Positions 36,512 through 45,245 of a stretch of DNA of 64,000 nt are shown piece after piece (positions within the stretch are counted from its first letter, which is position 1; each line of letters opens with the position of its first letter). Source of the stretch: Mucilaginibacter sp. SG564 (GTDB lineage: Bacteria > Bacteroidota > Bacteroidia > Sphingobacteriales > Sphingobacteriaceae); NCBI RefSeq assembly GCF_013149275.1, contig NZ_JABGNA010000011.1:124001-188000 (forward strand), written 5' to 3'. The notes below the pieces were generated by a model that was given only the letters and a program-made list of their open reading frames with translations, searched no databases and was not told where the DNA came from. The translations under genes were made by a program, and so were the position numbers.

Positions 36512-39187
36512 ATGCTAAAACTTTCTTTCAACCTGCTTTTTGTCGTTGTTTTTTTGGGTATACTCCGGTATTTCGCAGGTACTTTTTTACAAGAAGATCA
36601 ATCACAAAGTAAGCATCCTTTGCTAAATCAAAGCCAAGCATCAACTATCGGGCAAAGAGATACCTCACATGGGCCCGATGGATTAACCATTGCCCGGTTT
36701 GCCGGCCCGGATCTTACCCCAAGTCCGGCATGTATTGCCACAGCGCCAACCGGTGAGGTATTTGTTGGTGTGGATATGATAGGTTCCTTAGGCAAAACTC
36801 CCGGTAAAGGGAAAATCATCAGGCTGGTTGATAGTGACAATGATGGCAAGATAGACAAGCATACAGAATTTGCCGAAGTTGATGATCCACGCGGTATCCT
36901 GGTAATGGGCGACCAGGTTTTTGTAATGCATACCGTATTTTCCAAAGAAACAGGCAAAGCTACAGGCATGAACCTGGAAGTTTTTACAGATAAAGACCAG
37001 GACGGTATTGCCGACGGGCCGCCAAAACCGCTTATTGAACATATCAGCAATGCCCACATGCTGGCCGAACGCGGTACAGACCATGCTACCAATGGTATAC
37101 GCATGGGTATCGACGGCTGGATATATATTGCCGTGGGCGATTTTGGATTTCATGATGCCGTAGACCGCAGCGGTAAAAAATTAACCATGCTGGGCGGCGG
37201 CATCGTTCGGGTACGCCCCGATGGAACCGAGATGGAGATCTACACCCATGGCACCCGGAATATTTATGATGTCGCTATCGATCCTTACATGAACGTTTTT
37301 ACCCGCGACAATACCAATGACGGTGGTGGTTGGAACATCCGCTTTTCTCATCACATCCAATCAGGCGAGTACGGGTACCCGGTATTGTTTCAGCACTTTA
37401 CAGATGAGATCTTACCGGCTCTGGTTGATTTAGGTGGTGGATCGGGCACGGGATCTTTATTTATGGACGAACCTACCTGGCCAGAAAAATACAACCACGT
37501 ACCCATGACCGCCGATTGGGGACGAAGCGAATTGTATATCAATCGTATAAAACCCGATGGCGCCAGCTTTCAGCAAAAAGAAGAAGAATTTATCCAGTTA
37601 CCGCAAATTACAGATTTGGATGTGGATGGATCCGGAAGGCTTTATCTATCGGCCTGGGATGGCGCCGGTTATTCAGGCGATGCTGCCAAGGGTTATGTGG
37701 TAAGAGCCGTACCTAAAGATTGGACCTACAAAGCTTTCCCTGATCTTAAAACAGCTTCTGCAAGTGATCTGGCAAACTTATTGAAATCGGCAAGTGCCGT
37801 GGCCAGGTTAAACGCGTCCCAGGAGCTCCTTGCTCATCATGCTGAAGAGGCCGGTAAACTATCATTAGGGATCGCTAACGATGCAAGCCTGCCGTTATAT
37901 GCGCGCGTAGCTGGTGTTTACACTTACGCCCAGGCTACCCGTGAAAATGGCATACCTGCGTTAGTGCAGCTTACTAAAGATAAAGATCTGAAAGAATTTG
38001 CGTTAAGGGCATTGGCCGATAGAAAGCCGGGCATTCAAAACGTACCTATTGAGCCGTTTTTAGCCGGATTGAAAGATCCATCTGAACGTGTTGAAGCAGC
38101 AGCTATCGTAGGTCTGAATCGTCTGGGGAGGATAGCCGCGGCGCAGGCCTTATTGGCAACACCGGTTCCGGCTTCCTTTGTGGCGCCAGCCAAAAACGAA
38201 GAAGGCCCTCATGCCAAGCCGAATTCGCCTATTATACTGCCGCACCTTGCGGCAAAGGCATTGGTGAGCATGAACGCGGTTGATGCTTGTGTAAATGCCA
38301 TCGGCACCCCAAACTCAACCCTGGCTTTATGGGCTTTACGGTATATGTATGATGCGAAAGCCGTTGATGGTTTAATTAAAGCCTACACCAAAGTGAAGGA
38401 TGATAAAACTAAAAAACAGATACTCGTAACCCTGTCACGCCTTTATAAAAAGGAGGCTGATTACGATGCTTCCTGGTGGTGGGGTACCAGACCAGATTCG
38501 CACGGGCCAATTTACAAAGGGGTTACCTGGGCTGGTTCAGTTCAAATTGAGCAGTTTTTAAAATCCCAATGGACAAAATCGGGCCCTGCTGGGAAACAAT
38601 TTTATGCCAATTTAAATGCCCGCCATCAAATGGGCATAACAGCATTTGGCGGCGAAGAAAAAGCTACTACCCAGAAAGAAGTTAAGATCGACCTGGCCAA
38701 GATCACCAATAAAAAAGGCCAGATCGGAAAATCCTCTATCGAGGATGTGATGATCATGATCGCTAAAATAAAGGGTGATCCCTTAAAAGGTAAAGCTCTT
38801 TTTGCTCGCCAGGGTTGCATCGCCTGCCATAGCCTCACCCGGGGCGAAAAGCTGAAAGGACCCTTTATGGGGCAGATAGGCTCGATCATGACCAGGCAGC
38901 AAATTGCGGAGTCGGTTCTTAAACCCAACGCTTCCATTTCGCAGGGTTTTGCCACCATTATGATATCTGCCAAAGGAAACAAAAACTATATGGGCTTTAT
39001 TACCGAAGAATCGGCACAAAAAATTGTGATGCGGGATATAACCGGCAATGTATTTACCATCAAAGCTGCTGATGTGATCAGTCGTAAAGAATTAAAAACC
39101 TCCATGATGCCAACAGGTTTGGCCAACGCGTTATCGTACGAGGAATTCGCTTCGCTCATTACCTTTCTTTCCCAACAGAAGAATTAA
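36512..39187 (+). CDS. PQQ-propeller/HEAT/cytochrome c fusion protein
   Basis: 891 residues with an N-terminal signal peptide or anchor (about 1-25). The first half (about 55-410) is a beta-propeller like those of membrane-bound sugar dehydrogenases (DGWIYIAVGDFGFHDA, GTRNIYDVAIDPYMNVFTRDN). The middle (about 415-650) has alpha-helical HEAT-like repeats (DPSERVEAAAIVGLNRLG). The C-terminal part carries one c-type haem, CIACH at 769-773, with a later Met (SMMPTGLA) as probable sixth ligand. Such proteins are common in Bacteroidota and Planctomycetota and are taken to oxidise sugars or alcohols and pass electrons to the haem. The substrate is not known. Confidence 0.85.
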   Translation: MLKLSFNLLFVVVFLGILRYFAGTFLQEDQSQSKHPLLNQSQASTIGQRDTSHGPDGLTIARFAGPDLTPSPACIATAPTGEVFVGVDMIGSLGKTPGKGKIIRLVDSDNDGKIDKHTEFAEVDDPRGILVMGDQVFVMHTVFSKETGKATGMNLEVFTDKDQDGIADGPPKPLIEHISNAHMLAERGTDHATNGIRMGIDGWIYIAVGDFGFHDAVDRSGKKLTMLGGGIVRVRPDGTEMEIYTHGTRNIYDVAIDPYMNVFTRDNTNDGGGWNIRFSHHIQSGEYGYPVLFQHFTDEILPALVDLGGGSGTGSLFMDEPTWPEKYNHVPMTADWGRSELYINRIKPDGASFQQKEEEFIQLPQITDLDVDGSGRLYLSAWDGAGYSGDAAKGYVVRAVPKDWTYKAFPDLKTASASDLANLLKSASAVARLNASQELLAHHAEEAGKLSLGIANDASLPLYARVAGVYTYAQATRENGIPALVQLTKDKDLKEFALRALADRKPGIQNVPIEPFLAGLKDPSERVEAAAIVGLNRLGRIAAAQALLATPVPASFVAPAKNEEGPHAKPNSPIILPHLAAKALVSMNAVDACVNAIGTPNSTLALWALRYMYDAKAVDGLIKAYTKVKDDKTKKQILVTLSRLYKKEADYDASWWWGTRPDSHGPIYKGVTWAGSVQIEQFLKSQWTKSGPAGKQFYANLNARHQMGITAFGGEEKATTQKEVKIDLAKITNKKGQIGKSSIEDVMIMIAKIKGDPLKGKALFARQGCIACHSLTRGEKLKGPFMGQIGSIMTRQQIAESVLKPNASISQGFATIMISAKGNKNYMGFITEESAQKIVMRDITGNVFTIKAADVISRKELKTSMMPTGLANALSYEEFASLITFLSQQKN

Positions 39188-39218
39188 ATTATTTGTTAAA
39201 AGGACGGAAAATCGTCAT

Positions 39219-39255
39219 AAAAAAAGCTTCTTTGGTCATCAAAGAAGCTTTTTTT
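39219..39255. terminator. Rho-independent terminator after the cytochrome c gene
   Basis: A 16-bp perfect stem (AAAAAAAGCTTCTTTG and its complement) around a 5-base loop. The T-run works in both directions. It serves the plus-strand cytochrome c gene and the convergent NlpC/P60 gene. Confidence 0.88.
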
Positions 39256-39279
39256 ATATCAAATTGGATGGATAATTTG

Positions 39280-39804
39280 TTAAATTAATAAGCGGATAAC
39301 CTGTACAAAGCGACGTTTATACCTTTCGTCCATATTGGATATGGTAACGCCATGTTCTTTGCCCGATGTGGAGTGGATAAATTTAAACTCGTCGCTGGAG
39401 TTGCAATATACGATGCCTACATGGCCAATCCGGCGGGTATGTTTCTTGGTGCCTGTAAACAGGATAATATCACCCGGCCGGGCATCCTCTAATCTTATTT
39501 TTGTGCCTACACCGATAAACTCGCATGATGAGCGGGGCACATTAAAGTTGAATTTCTTGAAAACATAACTAACAAAGCCAGAGCAATCGAAACCCACTGA
39601 TGGATCGGAACATCTGGAACGATACCGGGTACCTAAAAGGGTTTGGGCGAAATGTAAAAGCGTATCCGCCGAAACGCTATCTGTTGATAAACTGGCATTT
39701 ACATGCTTTATTTTATGAGTTAATTTAAATCTGCGCACATGCGTTTTGGAGAACAGCGATGTGGTAAGGCCTATAAAAAGAAGGAGGATCAAGTATTTAC
39801 TCAT
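39280..39804 (-). CDS. NlpC/P60-family peptidoglycan endopeptidase
   Basis: 174 residues with a signal peptide (first 20 residues). The NlpC/P60 domain fills about 45-174. Catalytic residues are Cys74 in GFDCSGFVSYVF, His128 in IGHVGIVYCN, and a third polar residue, His144 in FIHSTSGKEHG. The family cleaves stem peptides (gamma-D-Glu to diamino acid bond) in the cell wall. It is a minimal, single-domain version without SH3 or LysM domains. Repeats crowd its upstream region, so its promoter must lie close to, or within, repeat sequence. Confidence 0.93.
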   Translation of the reverse strand: MSKYLILLLFIGLTTSLFSKTHVRRFKLTHKIKHVNASLSTDSVSADTLLHFAQTLLGTRYRSRCSDPSVGFDCSGFVSYVFKKFNFNVPRSSCEFIGVGTKIRLEDARPGDIILFTGTKKHTRRIGHVGIVYCNSSDEFKFIHSTSGKEHGVTISNMDERYKRRFVQVIRLLI

Positions 39805-39985
39805 ATTACCCCGGCAATTTATAAAATTAAACTAACAGGCAATTAAAAGAACGAACAAGTTTTTTTAAACAATTTGTTAACATCGCTTTATGTAAAAGTA
39901 TCCTGCATCTTGTATTGACCAGGGTTAACATTGGGTTCCTTTCAGGAGACCCTGATGGGACGTAATATGTTCCATTAGGAGCTAA

Positions 39986-40122
39986 AGCTTTGTAGCATAT
40001 CATTTTCGTGAGATATTTTTGCTCCGTCAGGTGCAAAACCTATACATGGGCCTGGATCTGGGAGCAGATGTTTTGCGCCTACCGGAGCAAAAAGCACATA
40101 ACTATCTGTTTTCTACAAAGCT
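39986..40122. repeat. Large nested inverted repeat with GCTCCG/CGGAGC core
   Basis: Outer arms AGCTTTGTAG (39986-39995) and CTACAAAGCT (40113-40122) enclose TTTTTGCTCCG (40016-40026) and CGGAGCAAAAA (40083-40093), both pairs perfect. Inside, CAGGTGCAAAAC and GTTTTGCGCCTA nearly pair. The whole resembles the GCTCC-type interspersed repeats that I associate with Sphingobacteriaceae intergenic regions. Confidence 0.7.
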
Positions 40123-40149
40123 ATTCCCCCTATTGGGGGATTTAACTAA

Positions 40150-40300
40150 AAGATGAGTACACACCGTAGCCCACGGGAGGGGTGCGATGAACTGTGTGGC
40201 GGCAGGGAGGGGTTTCTACGCGCGATGCTTATCCTGTTCCATAACCCCCTTCCTCCCCTTCCCCAGGGAAGGAATCGCACAAGGGCTCTGGCTCTTTTGA
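40150..40300. repeat. GC-rich interspersed repeat candidate
   Basis: A stretch with runs such as GGGAGGGG, GGCAGGGAGGGGTTTC and CCTTCCTCCCCTTCCCCAGG stands out from the AT-rich surroundings. The purine-rich and pyrimidine-rich parts are roughly complementary, giving an imperfect large stem. It abuts the palindrome at 40303. Only one copy is in the window, so its repeat status rests on resemblance. Confidence 0.45.
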
Positions 40301-40302
40301 TA

Positions 40303-40379
40303 GCTGTCATGCTGAGCTCCGTCGAAGCATGGTGGCAGGCCTCTGCGCTCCACCCTTCGGCGGAGCTCAGGGTGACAGC
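40303..40379. repeat. Interspersed palindrome with GTCAT end (type 1)
   Basis: The 25 bases from 40303 (GCTGTCATGCTGAGCTCCG...) pair with the 25 bases ending at 40379 (...GGAGCTCAGGGTGACAGC) with three mismatches, two of which are G-U in RNA. The loop is about 27 bases. The outer end has the same GTCAT start as two other palindromes in this window. Confidence 0.7.
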
Positions 40380-40428
40380 CCGCATTCTTTCATTATACCT
40401 TTACCCGCAAAACCTCTTTTAAGCAAAT

Positions 40429-40544
40429 AAAGTGGGTTTACATGTAAACCCACTTTATCGCTATAAAATATATTTAAATATTTGATTTTAAATTAGTTAA
40501 CTAAATGTAAACCATAAAAAGTGTAAACCATGTAACCCCACTTT
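40429..40544. repeat. 116-bp element with terminal inverted repeats, copy A
   Basis: The left end AAAGTGGGTTTACATG and right end CATGTAACCCCACTTT are inverted repeats with one mismatch in 16. The left end continues into a perfect 28-base palindrome (40429-40456). Inside the right half are spaced TGTAAACC direct repeats. Copy B is at 55496-55601. No coding capacity; AT-rich centre. Confidence 0.75.
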
Positions 40545-40561
40545 TATGACTCAAAAATCAA

Positions 40562-41878
40562 TTATAACTTTAAGCCATATTTGTCGCTAAACTTTTTGTA
40601 AAGCTGTTTGTGGAGGTTATCCAGGTTGATGTTACGACCTTGTATAAAAGCGGTTTCCACATCCAGTCCTATCATATCCAGGGCATCTCCTTTGGATATA
40701 AAAAGGTTGGCATCCTTCCCGGTTTCTAAAGTACCTGTGGTTTTATCGATACCCAATATTTTGGCGTTGTTCAGGGTGATCATAGATAAGGCCTGCTCTT
40801 TGGTTAGGCCATACCCTACCGCCTGCCCGGCTTCAAATGGTAGATTACGCTGGCGCCAGAAACCGGTTCCGGTTAGGCCATAAAGTACGCCCCCATCCTG
40901 CAACAGCTTGGGTAATTTGTATGGCAGGTAAACATCGTCTTCGTCCCTATCCGGCAAAGCCTGGGTTTCGCGGATGATTACCGGCACATTATTGTCTCTG
41001 AGCAGGTCGGTAACCAGGTATGATTCCTTACCACCCACAATAACCGCAGCAATACCAAAACGTTTGGAGAAGGCTACTGCCTGCCCTATTTCTTTGGCAT
41101 TATCAGCAATGATGAACAGCTTTTTTGTACCGTTAAATAAACCGCGCATAGCCTCAAAGCGGATATTGGTTACCGTGGGCTTAGCTATCTCGGTATAGGC
41201 CTTAGCCTGCTCAAACAGGCTGGTTATCTCATCTATCTTTTTCTGGGCACGCTGAGCTGGTGTTTCCTGCACAACCCCGGGTACCGGCAACGCGGCCCCT
41301 CTCCTTTCGCGGCCACTGGCGGCAACGGGCCAGTTTAAGTGAATGGCCATATCTTTTTTGTATGCCGCATCTTCCCAGTTCCAGGCATCTAACTGTACTA
41401 CGGATGACTCCCCTGAAATTACCCCGCCATTTGGTGTAGGCTGAGCCAGTAAAATACCATTGGAACGCACCGTTGGAATAACTTTGGAATCGGTATTATA
41501 GGCTACCAGGGAGCGTACATGCGGGTTAAGGTCGCCGGTTTCTGTATCATCAACCGTACCACGGGCACCCTCTTCTATTTCAATCAGGCCTAAGGTGGTC
41601 ATGGGTGCAATGAAACCCGGGTATACCTGTTTCCCGGTTGCATCAATCACATCCGCATCGGCAACGCTTGGTGCAGCGCCTTCACCAATACCTGTAATTT
41701 TGCCTTTTACAAAAGTGATGTAACCGTTATTAATTACCTGTCCGTTACCAATATGTATAGTTGCGCCTGTAATTACTACCGGCTTTGCCTGTGGTTTGGC
41801 TGGTGAAATATTCGCTTGTCCGTAAGAGAAGGAAATGCCAAGCAATAATCCTCCTAAACTTAATATCGTTTTTTTCAT
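40562..41878 (-). CDS. Amidohydrolase-family protein lacking the N-terminal metal motif
   Basis: About 438 residues from the ATG at 41878, which gives the signal peptide MKKTILSLGGLLLGISFSYG; an ATG at 41908 would overlap the upstream gene. The N-terminal beta-sandwich strand GATIHIGNGQVINNGYI and the C-terminal LSMITLNNAKILGIDKTTGTLETGKDANLFI are typical of imidazolonepropionase-like amidohydrolases. The usual PGFIDxHxH metal site is replaced by YPGFIAPMTTLGL, and no later HxH is seen. It may be catalytically inactive or use other ligands. It follows the 1028-residue homologue by 19 bases, in one operon. Confidence 0.85.
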   Translation of the reverse strand: MKKTILSLGGLLLGISFSYGQANISPAKPQAKPVVITGATIHIGNGQVINNGYITFVKGKITGIGEGAAPSVADADVIDATGKQVYPGFIAPMTTLGLIEIEEGARGTVDDTETGDLNPHVRSLVAYNTDSKVIPTVRSNGILLAQPTPNGGVISGESSVVQLDAWNWEDAAYKKDMAIHLNWPVAASGRERRGAALPVPGVVQETPAQRAQKKIDEITSLFEQAKAYTEIAKPTVTNIRFEAMRGLFNGTKKLFIIADNAKEIGQAVAFSKRFGIAAVIVGGKESYLVTDLLRDNNVPVIIRETQALPDRDEDDVYLPYKLPKLLQDGGVLYGLTGTGFWRQRNLPFEAGQAVGYGLTKEQALSMITLNNAKILGIDKTTGTLETGKDANLFISKGDALDMIGLDVETAFIQGRNINLDNLHKQLYKKFSDKYGLKL

Positions 41879-41897
41879 GTTAATTTTAAATAGGAAA

Positions 41898-44800
41898 TTA
41901 TTGCTCATTATGGTCTCTTGCTTCGCGTGCAGCCTGTTTTGCCCGCTCCATTTCTGTATAGTCGTCGGCTACCACAAAATTATCTTCTTCTACGCTTTCG
42001 CACTCGTAAAGCCTGCGACGGGTAGCAGTTGGTCTTTGCGTAGCAGCGCCCTTGCTTTTTGCTTCCAGCATTTTTTGTATGATACGGGCTTCATCAGCAG
42101 CTATGGCTTTTTGTTTTTCGACATCCTTTTCAATGTCCCAATACAATACGCCATCCACAAAAGTTTTTTCGGCAACGGCATAAACAGACAGCGGATCGGC
42201 CGACCATAAAACAATATCAGCGTCTTTACCAGGCTTGATACTGCCTATCCGGTTATCTACGTGCATCATTTTTGCCGGGTTCAGGGTCACCAGTTTTAAA
42301 GCGTCTTCCTCGCTCATGTGTCCGTAGGTTACGGCTTTCCCGGCTTCCTGGTTCAGGCGACGGGCCATTTCCGCATCATCCGAATTAAAGCCGGTTACCA
42401 AACCTACCTCATGCATCAGCTTACCGTTGTATGGAATAGCCTCGGCCACTTCGCTTTTGTATGCCCACCAGTCCGAAAATGTGGAACCGGCGATATTATG
42501 CGCCTTCATTTTATCGGCCACTTTATAGCCTTCCAATATGTGGGTGAAAGTGTTGATCTTAAAACCCATGGAATCGGCCACATGCATCAGCATATTGATC
42601 TCCGATTGTACATAAGAGTGACAAGTAATAAAGCGCTTGTTATCCAGTATCTCTACCAGGGCGTCCAGCTCCAGATCCCTGCGGGTAGTGCTTCCTTTTA
42701 CGGCGCGGGCAGCTTTGTATTCTTTGGCACGTGTAAAGGCATCTATATATACTTCTTCAACCCCCATACGTGTTTGCGGGAAACGCAGGGCCGAATTATT
42801 GGCGACAGGCCCATTATTGCTACCTTTTACGTTTTCGCCCAGGGCAAATTTGATAAAGCCATCGCTACCTGCAACCTTGATCTCCTCGGGCAGCATGCCC
42901 CAACGGTGTTTGATCAGTTGCGTTTGCCCGCCAATAGCATTGGCCGAACCATGCAATATATGTGATGTGGTTACCCCGCCTGCCAGTTGACGGTACAGGT
43001 TGATATCTTCCGCGTCAATAACATCGGCTATGCGAACCTCCGAGGTAACCGACTGTGTGCCTTCGTTAATCCCGCCGGTTGCAGCGATGTGTGAGTGCTC
43101 ATCAACAATACCGGCAGATATATGCTTGCCCGTAGCATCAATCACTTTTGCGCCTGCTGCCGAAAGGTTTTTACCTATCGCCTTTATTTTGCCATTTTCA
43201 AGCAAAACGTCGGTGTTTTTTAATATGCCATCCTTTTCATTTGTCCAAACGGTGCCGTTTTTTAATAACACAGTCTCGGCCTTGGGTATTTCGGTATTAC
43301 CAAACGCGGTGAACGGATAAATAACTGGACCAACGCTTGCATTAGGTTTAGGAGTATCCTGTGAAGACCTGGATGCAGAAGCTGCGCCGGTAAACGTTGC
43401 TGTCCATTTACTTAATGAGCCATCCGGGAATATAGCATCCCCTTTCAAGGTTACGGGTGACGCAGAAGCGATATATCCGGATAGACGGATGATACCTTCG
43501 GGGCTTTTCTTATAATCAAAATAGATGCTTACCCGGTCGCCATTTCTGGTGATAGTTCCGCGGGTGCGGGTGCTATCCGTGCCAGAGCGTTTAACACTCG
43601 CCTCATACACGCCAGGCGTACCGCTGATGATTAAAGTGGTATTGGCAAAGCCGGTTCCATTAAGCTGATAATTACCCCGTAAGTCGGCAATATTCATTTT
43701 ACTAACCACATACTGGCGGCCTTCTGTCCAGTTTTCATAGATGATATTATCCGGTTTAAACAGCTCGCCCGAAGTAATAATAAAGCTGGCCAGTTTGCCT
43801 TTGGTTAAAGTACCTACTTTGCCGGATACACCGAGTATTTCTGCCGGGATTGTTGTCAATGAATTTAGCGCCTGTTTTTCGCTCAATCCGGAGTTGATGG
43901 CCGTTCTGATGTTTGTCCAAAAATCACGGGCATTGGTCAGTCCGTATGATGTTATGGCAAATTTCACACCTGCTTTTTCCAGAACCCCGGGATTGGTTGG
44001 GGCCAATTCCCAGTTTTTCAATTGCTCATATTTAACAGTCCGGGCATCTATAGGATCCTCCACATCATAAGGCTCGGGGAAATTCACGGGAATAATGAAC
44101 TCACTGCCTGTAGCTTTGATCGCGGCGATACGACGATATTCCAACCCATCGGTCTTGTAAATATAATGGCGGCCAAACTCTTTGGCTATTTTATCGGCCC
44201 GTAAAATACTTTGCGGGTCGGTTACTTCGAAAATCTGGGGCAGGTTTTGGGTACGGTTAAATTCATCCAGCGAAATATTGTATTCTGCTTTTTGTGTTTT
44301 ATACCATTGCGCATCATAATAGGTTTGACGGAGTAATGCTATGCTCCCCATTAATGATGATGGATAATTGGTAGCAGCCGTTCCTTTGCTGAAAGAATAA
44401 TGCGCGGCCGCCTGATCGTTCAGCATCACTAAATTATCGCGCTCATCGGCCAGGCTAACTACCACCGAAGTTCCGCGGGCGATGCCATCATGTATCAATG
44501 ATTGTACGGTGCTAAAGCCGTTTTTCTTTAGCTCTTCGCCCTTTGCTGCATCACCATGAAATACCGTTTTGGCATTCATCTCAGGCTTGATGGATTCATT
44601 CCAACCATAAGCCCCTGGTTTGGTGGATACGGGTACGATAACCCGACCGAAACCACCGGCGCCGAAAGCTTGTCGAGGTTGTTCTGGTATACCGTAGGTG
44701 GTATAGGCATCAATAAGACCGGGGTAAATATATTTCCCATCCAGGTTAACTACAGTGTAACCTTTCGGGATAGGGATATCCTTGCCAACGGCTTCAATTA

Positions 44801-44984
44801 TCCTGTCTTTAACCAATAGCGTGCCGCCACTTATGGTTTGATCAGCACTGGTAACTATAGTACCATTGGTAAACGCATATTGCCCCGGACGGATATCCCA
44901 TGCACCGTTAACCGGGAAGGTTTCCTGAGCATTAGAAATTTTTAGAGTAAAAAAGAGAAAGCAAAAAAGTATTGTTTTTTTCAT
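41898..44984 (-). CDS. Two-domain amidohydrolase, N-terminal half degenerate
   Basis: 1028 residues with a signal peptide (to about residue 19). The first half (about 25-430) is an amidohydrolase-like domain whose metal motif is degenerate (YPGLIDAYTTYGIPE). A linker domain of beta strands (about 435-570, GVYEASVKRSGTDSTRTRG) follows. The second half (about 580-1000) has the intact metal motif GIVDEHSHIAATGG, with further His in FITCHSYVQSEI and TFTHILEGYK and the metal Asp in FNSDDAEMARR. The product would be exported and probably hydrolyses cyclic amides or peptides; the substrate is unknown. It heads an operon with the 438-residue homologue. Confidence 0.88.
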   Translation of the reverse strand: MKKTILFCFLFFTLKISNAQETFPVNGAWDIRPGQYAFTNGTIVTSADQTISGGTLLVKDRIIEAVGKDIPIPKGYTVVNLDGKYIYPGLIDAYTTYGIPEQPRQAFGAGGFGRVIVPVSTKPGAYGWNESIKPEMNAKTVFHGDAAKGEELKKNGFSTVQSLIHDGIARGTSVVVSLADERDNLVMLNDQAAAHYSFSKGTAATNYPSSLMGSIALLRQTYYDAQWYKTQKAEYNISLDEFNRTQNLPQIFEVTDPQSILRADKIAKEFGRHYIYKTDGLEYRRIAAIKATGSEFIIPVNFPEPYDVEDPIDARTVKYEQLKNWELAPTNPGVLEKAGVKFAITSYGLTNARDFWTNIRTAINSGLSEKQALNSLTTIPAEILGVSGKVGTLTKGKLASFIITSGELFKPDNIIYENWTEGRQYVVSKMNIADLRGNYQLNGTGFANTTLIISGTPGVYEASVKRSGTDSTRTRGTITRNGDRVSIYFDYKKSPEGIIRLSGYIASASPVTLKGDAIFPDGSLSKWTATFTGAASASRSSQDTPKPNASVGPVIYPFTAFGNTEIPKAETVLLKNGTVWTNEKDGILKNTDVLLENGKIKAIGKNLSAAGAKVIDATGKHISAGIVDEHSHIAATGGINEGTQSVTSEVRIADVIDAEDINLYRQLAGGVTTSHILHGSANAIGGQTQLIKHRWGMLPEEIKVAGSDGFIKFALGENVKGSNNGPVANNSALRFPQTRMGVEEVYIDAFTRAKEYKAARAVKGSTTRRDLELDALVEILDNKRFITCHSYVQSEINMLMHVADSMGFKINTFTHILEGYKVADKMKAHNIAGSTFSDWWAYKSEVAEAIPYNGKLMHEVGLVTGFNSDDAEMARRLNQEAGKAVTYGHMSEEDALKLVTLNPAKMMHVDNRIGSIKPGKDADIVLWSADPLSVYAVAEKTFVDGVLYWDIEKDVEKQKAIAADEARIIQKMLEAKSKGAATQRPTATRRRLYECESVEEDNFVVADDYTEMERAKQAAREARDHNEQ

Positions 44985-45177
44985 ATGTATTGACTTACCC
45001 CTAAATTTATTAATCTAAGCTCTGAAAAAGAATAAATATTTTAATTATCATGGGTTTGTTACACTAAACCTGCCGTATTAATCCTTATGAATACCCATTT
45101 TAATAAATCTAAGCGAATTTCAGCACCATATAGCGATTTGAAAGCTTAAAAATTAATTACATTGATTAAAAAAACAA

Positions 45178-45208
45178 AAGGCTTTGCTGTTAATAACGGC
45201 AAAGCCTT
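45178..45208 (-). terminator. Rho-independent terminator after SusD D
   Basis: AAGGCTTTGC and GCAAAGCCTT form a perfect 10-bp stem around 11 bases. On the minus strand it is followed by TTGTTTTTTT. It lies about 40 bases past the SusD D stop. Confidence 0.88.
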
Positions 45209-45245
45209 CTGCAAATATTAATTTATTAAATAGCCTTTCTATTTT

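Larger units (their letters stand above)
39805..40561. other. Repeat-rich intergenic region
   Basis: About 750 bases between two minus-strand genes contain at least four different palindromic or repeated elements in a row (39986-40122, about 40150-40300, 40303-40379, 40429-40544). Two overlapping frames here (40146-40422) are artefacts of the GC-rich repeats. I see no gene. Confidence 0.8.

Noticed and set aside
40146..40422. Two overlapping frames of 79 and 89 codons on opposite strands
   Set aside because: They are translations of GC-rich palindromic repeats and resemble no protein.
42318..42990. Plus-strand frames of 215 and 117 codons opposite the large amidohydrolase
   Set aside because: They are shadows of the real minus-strand gene, with no recognisable domain.
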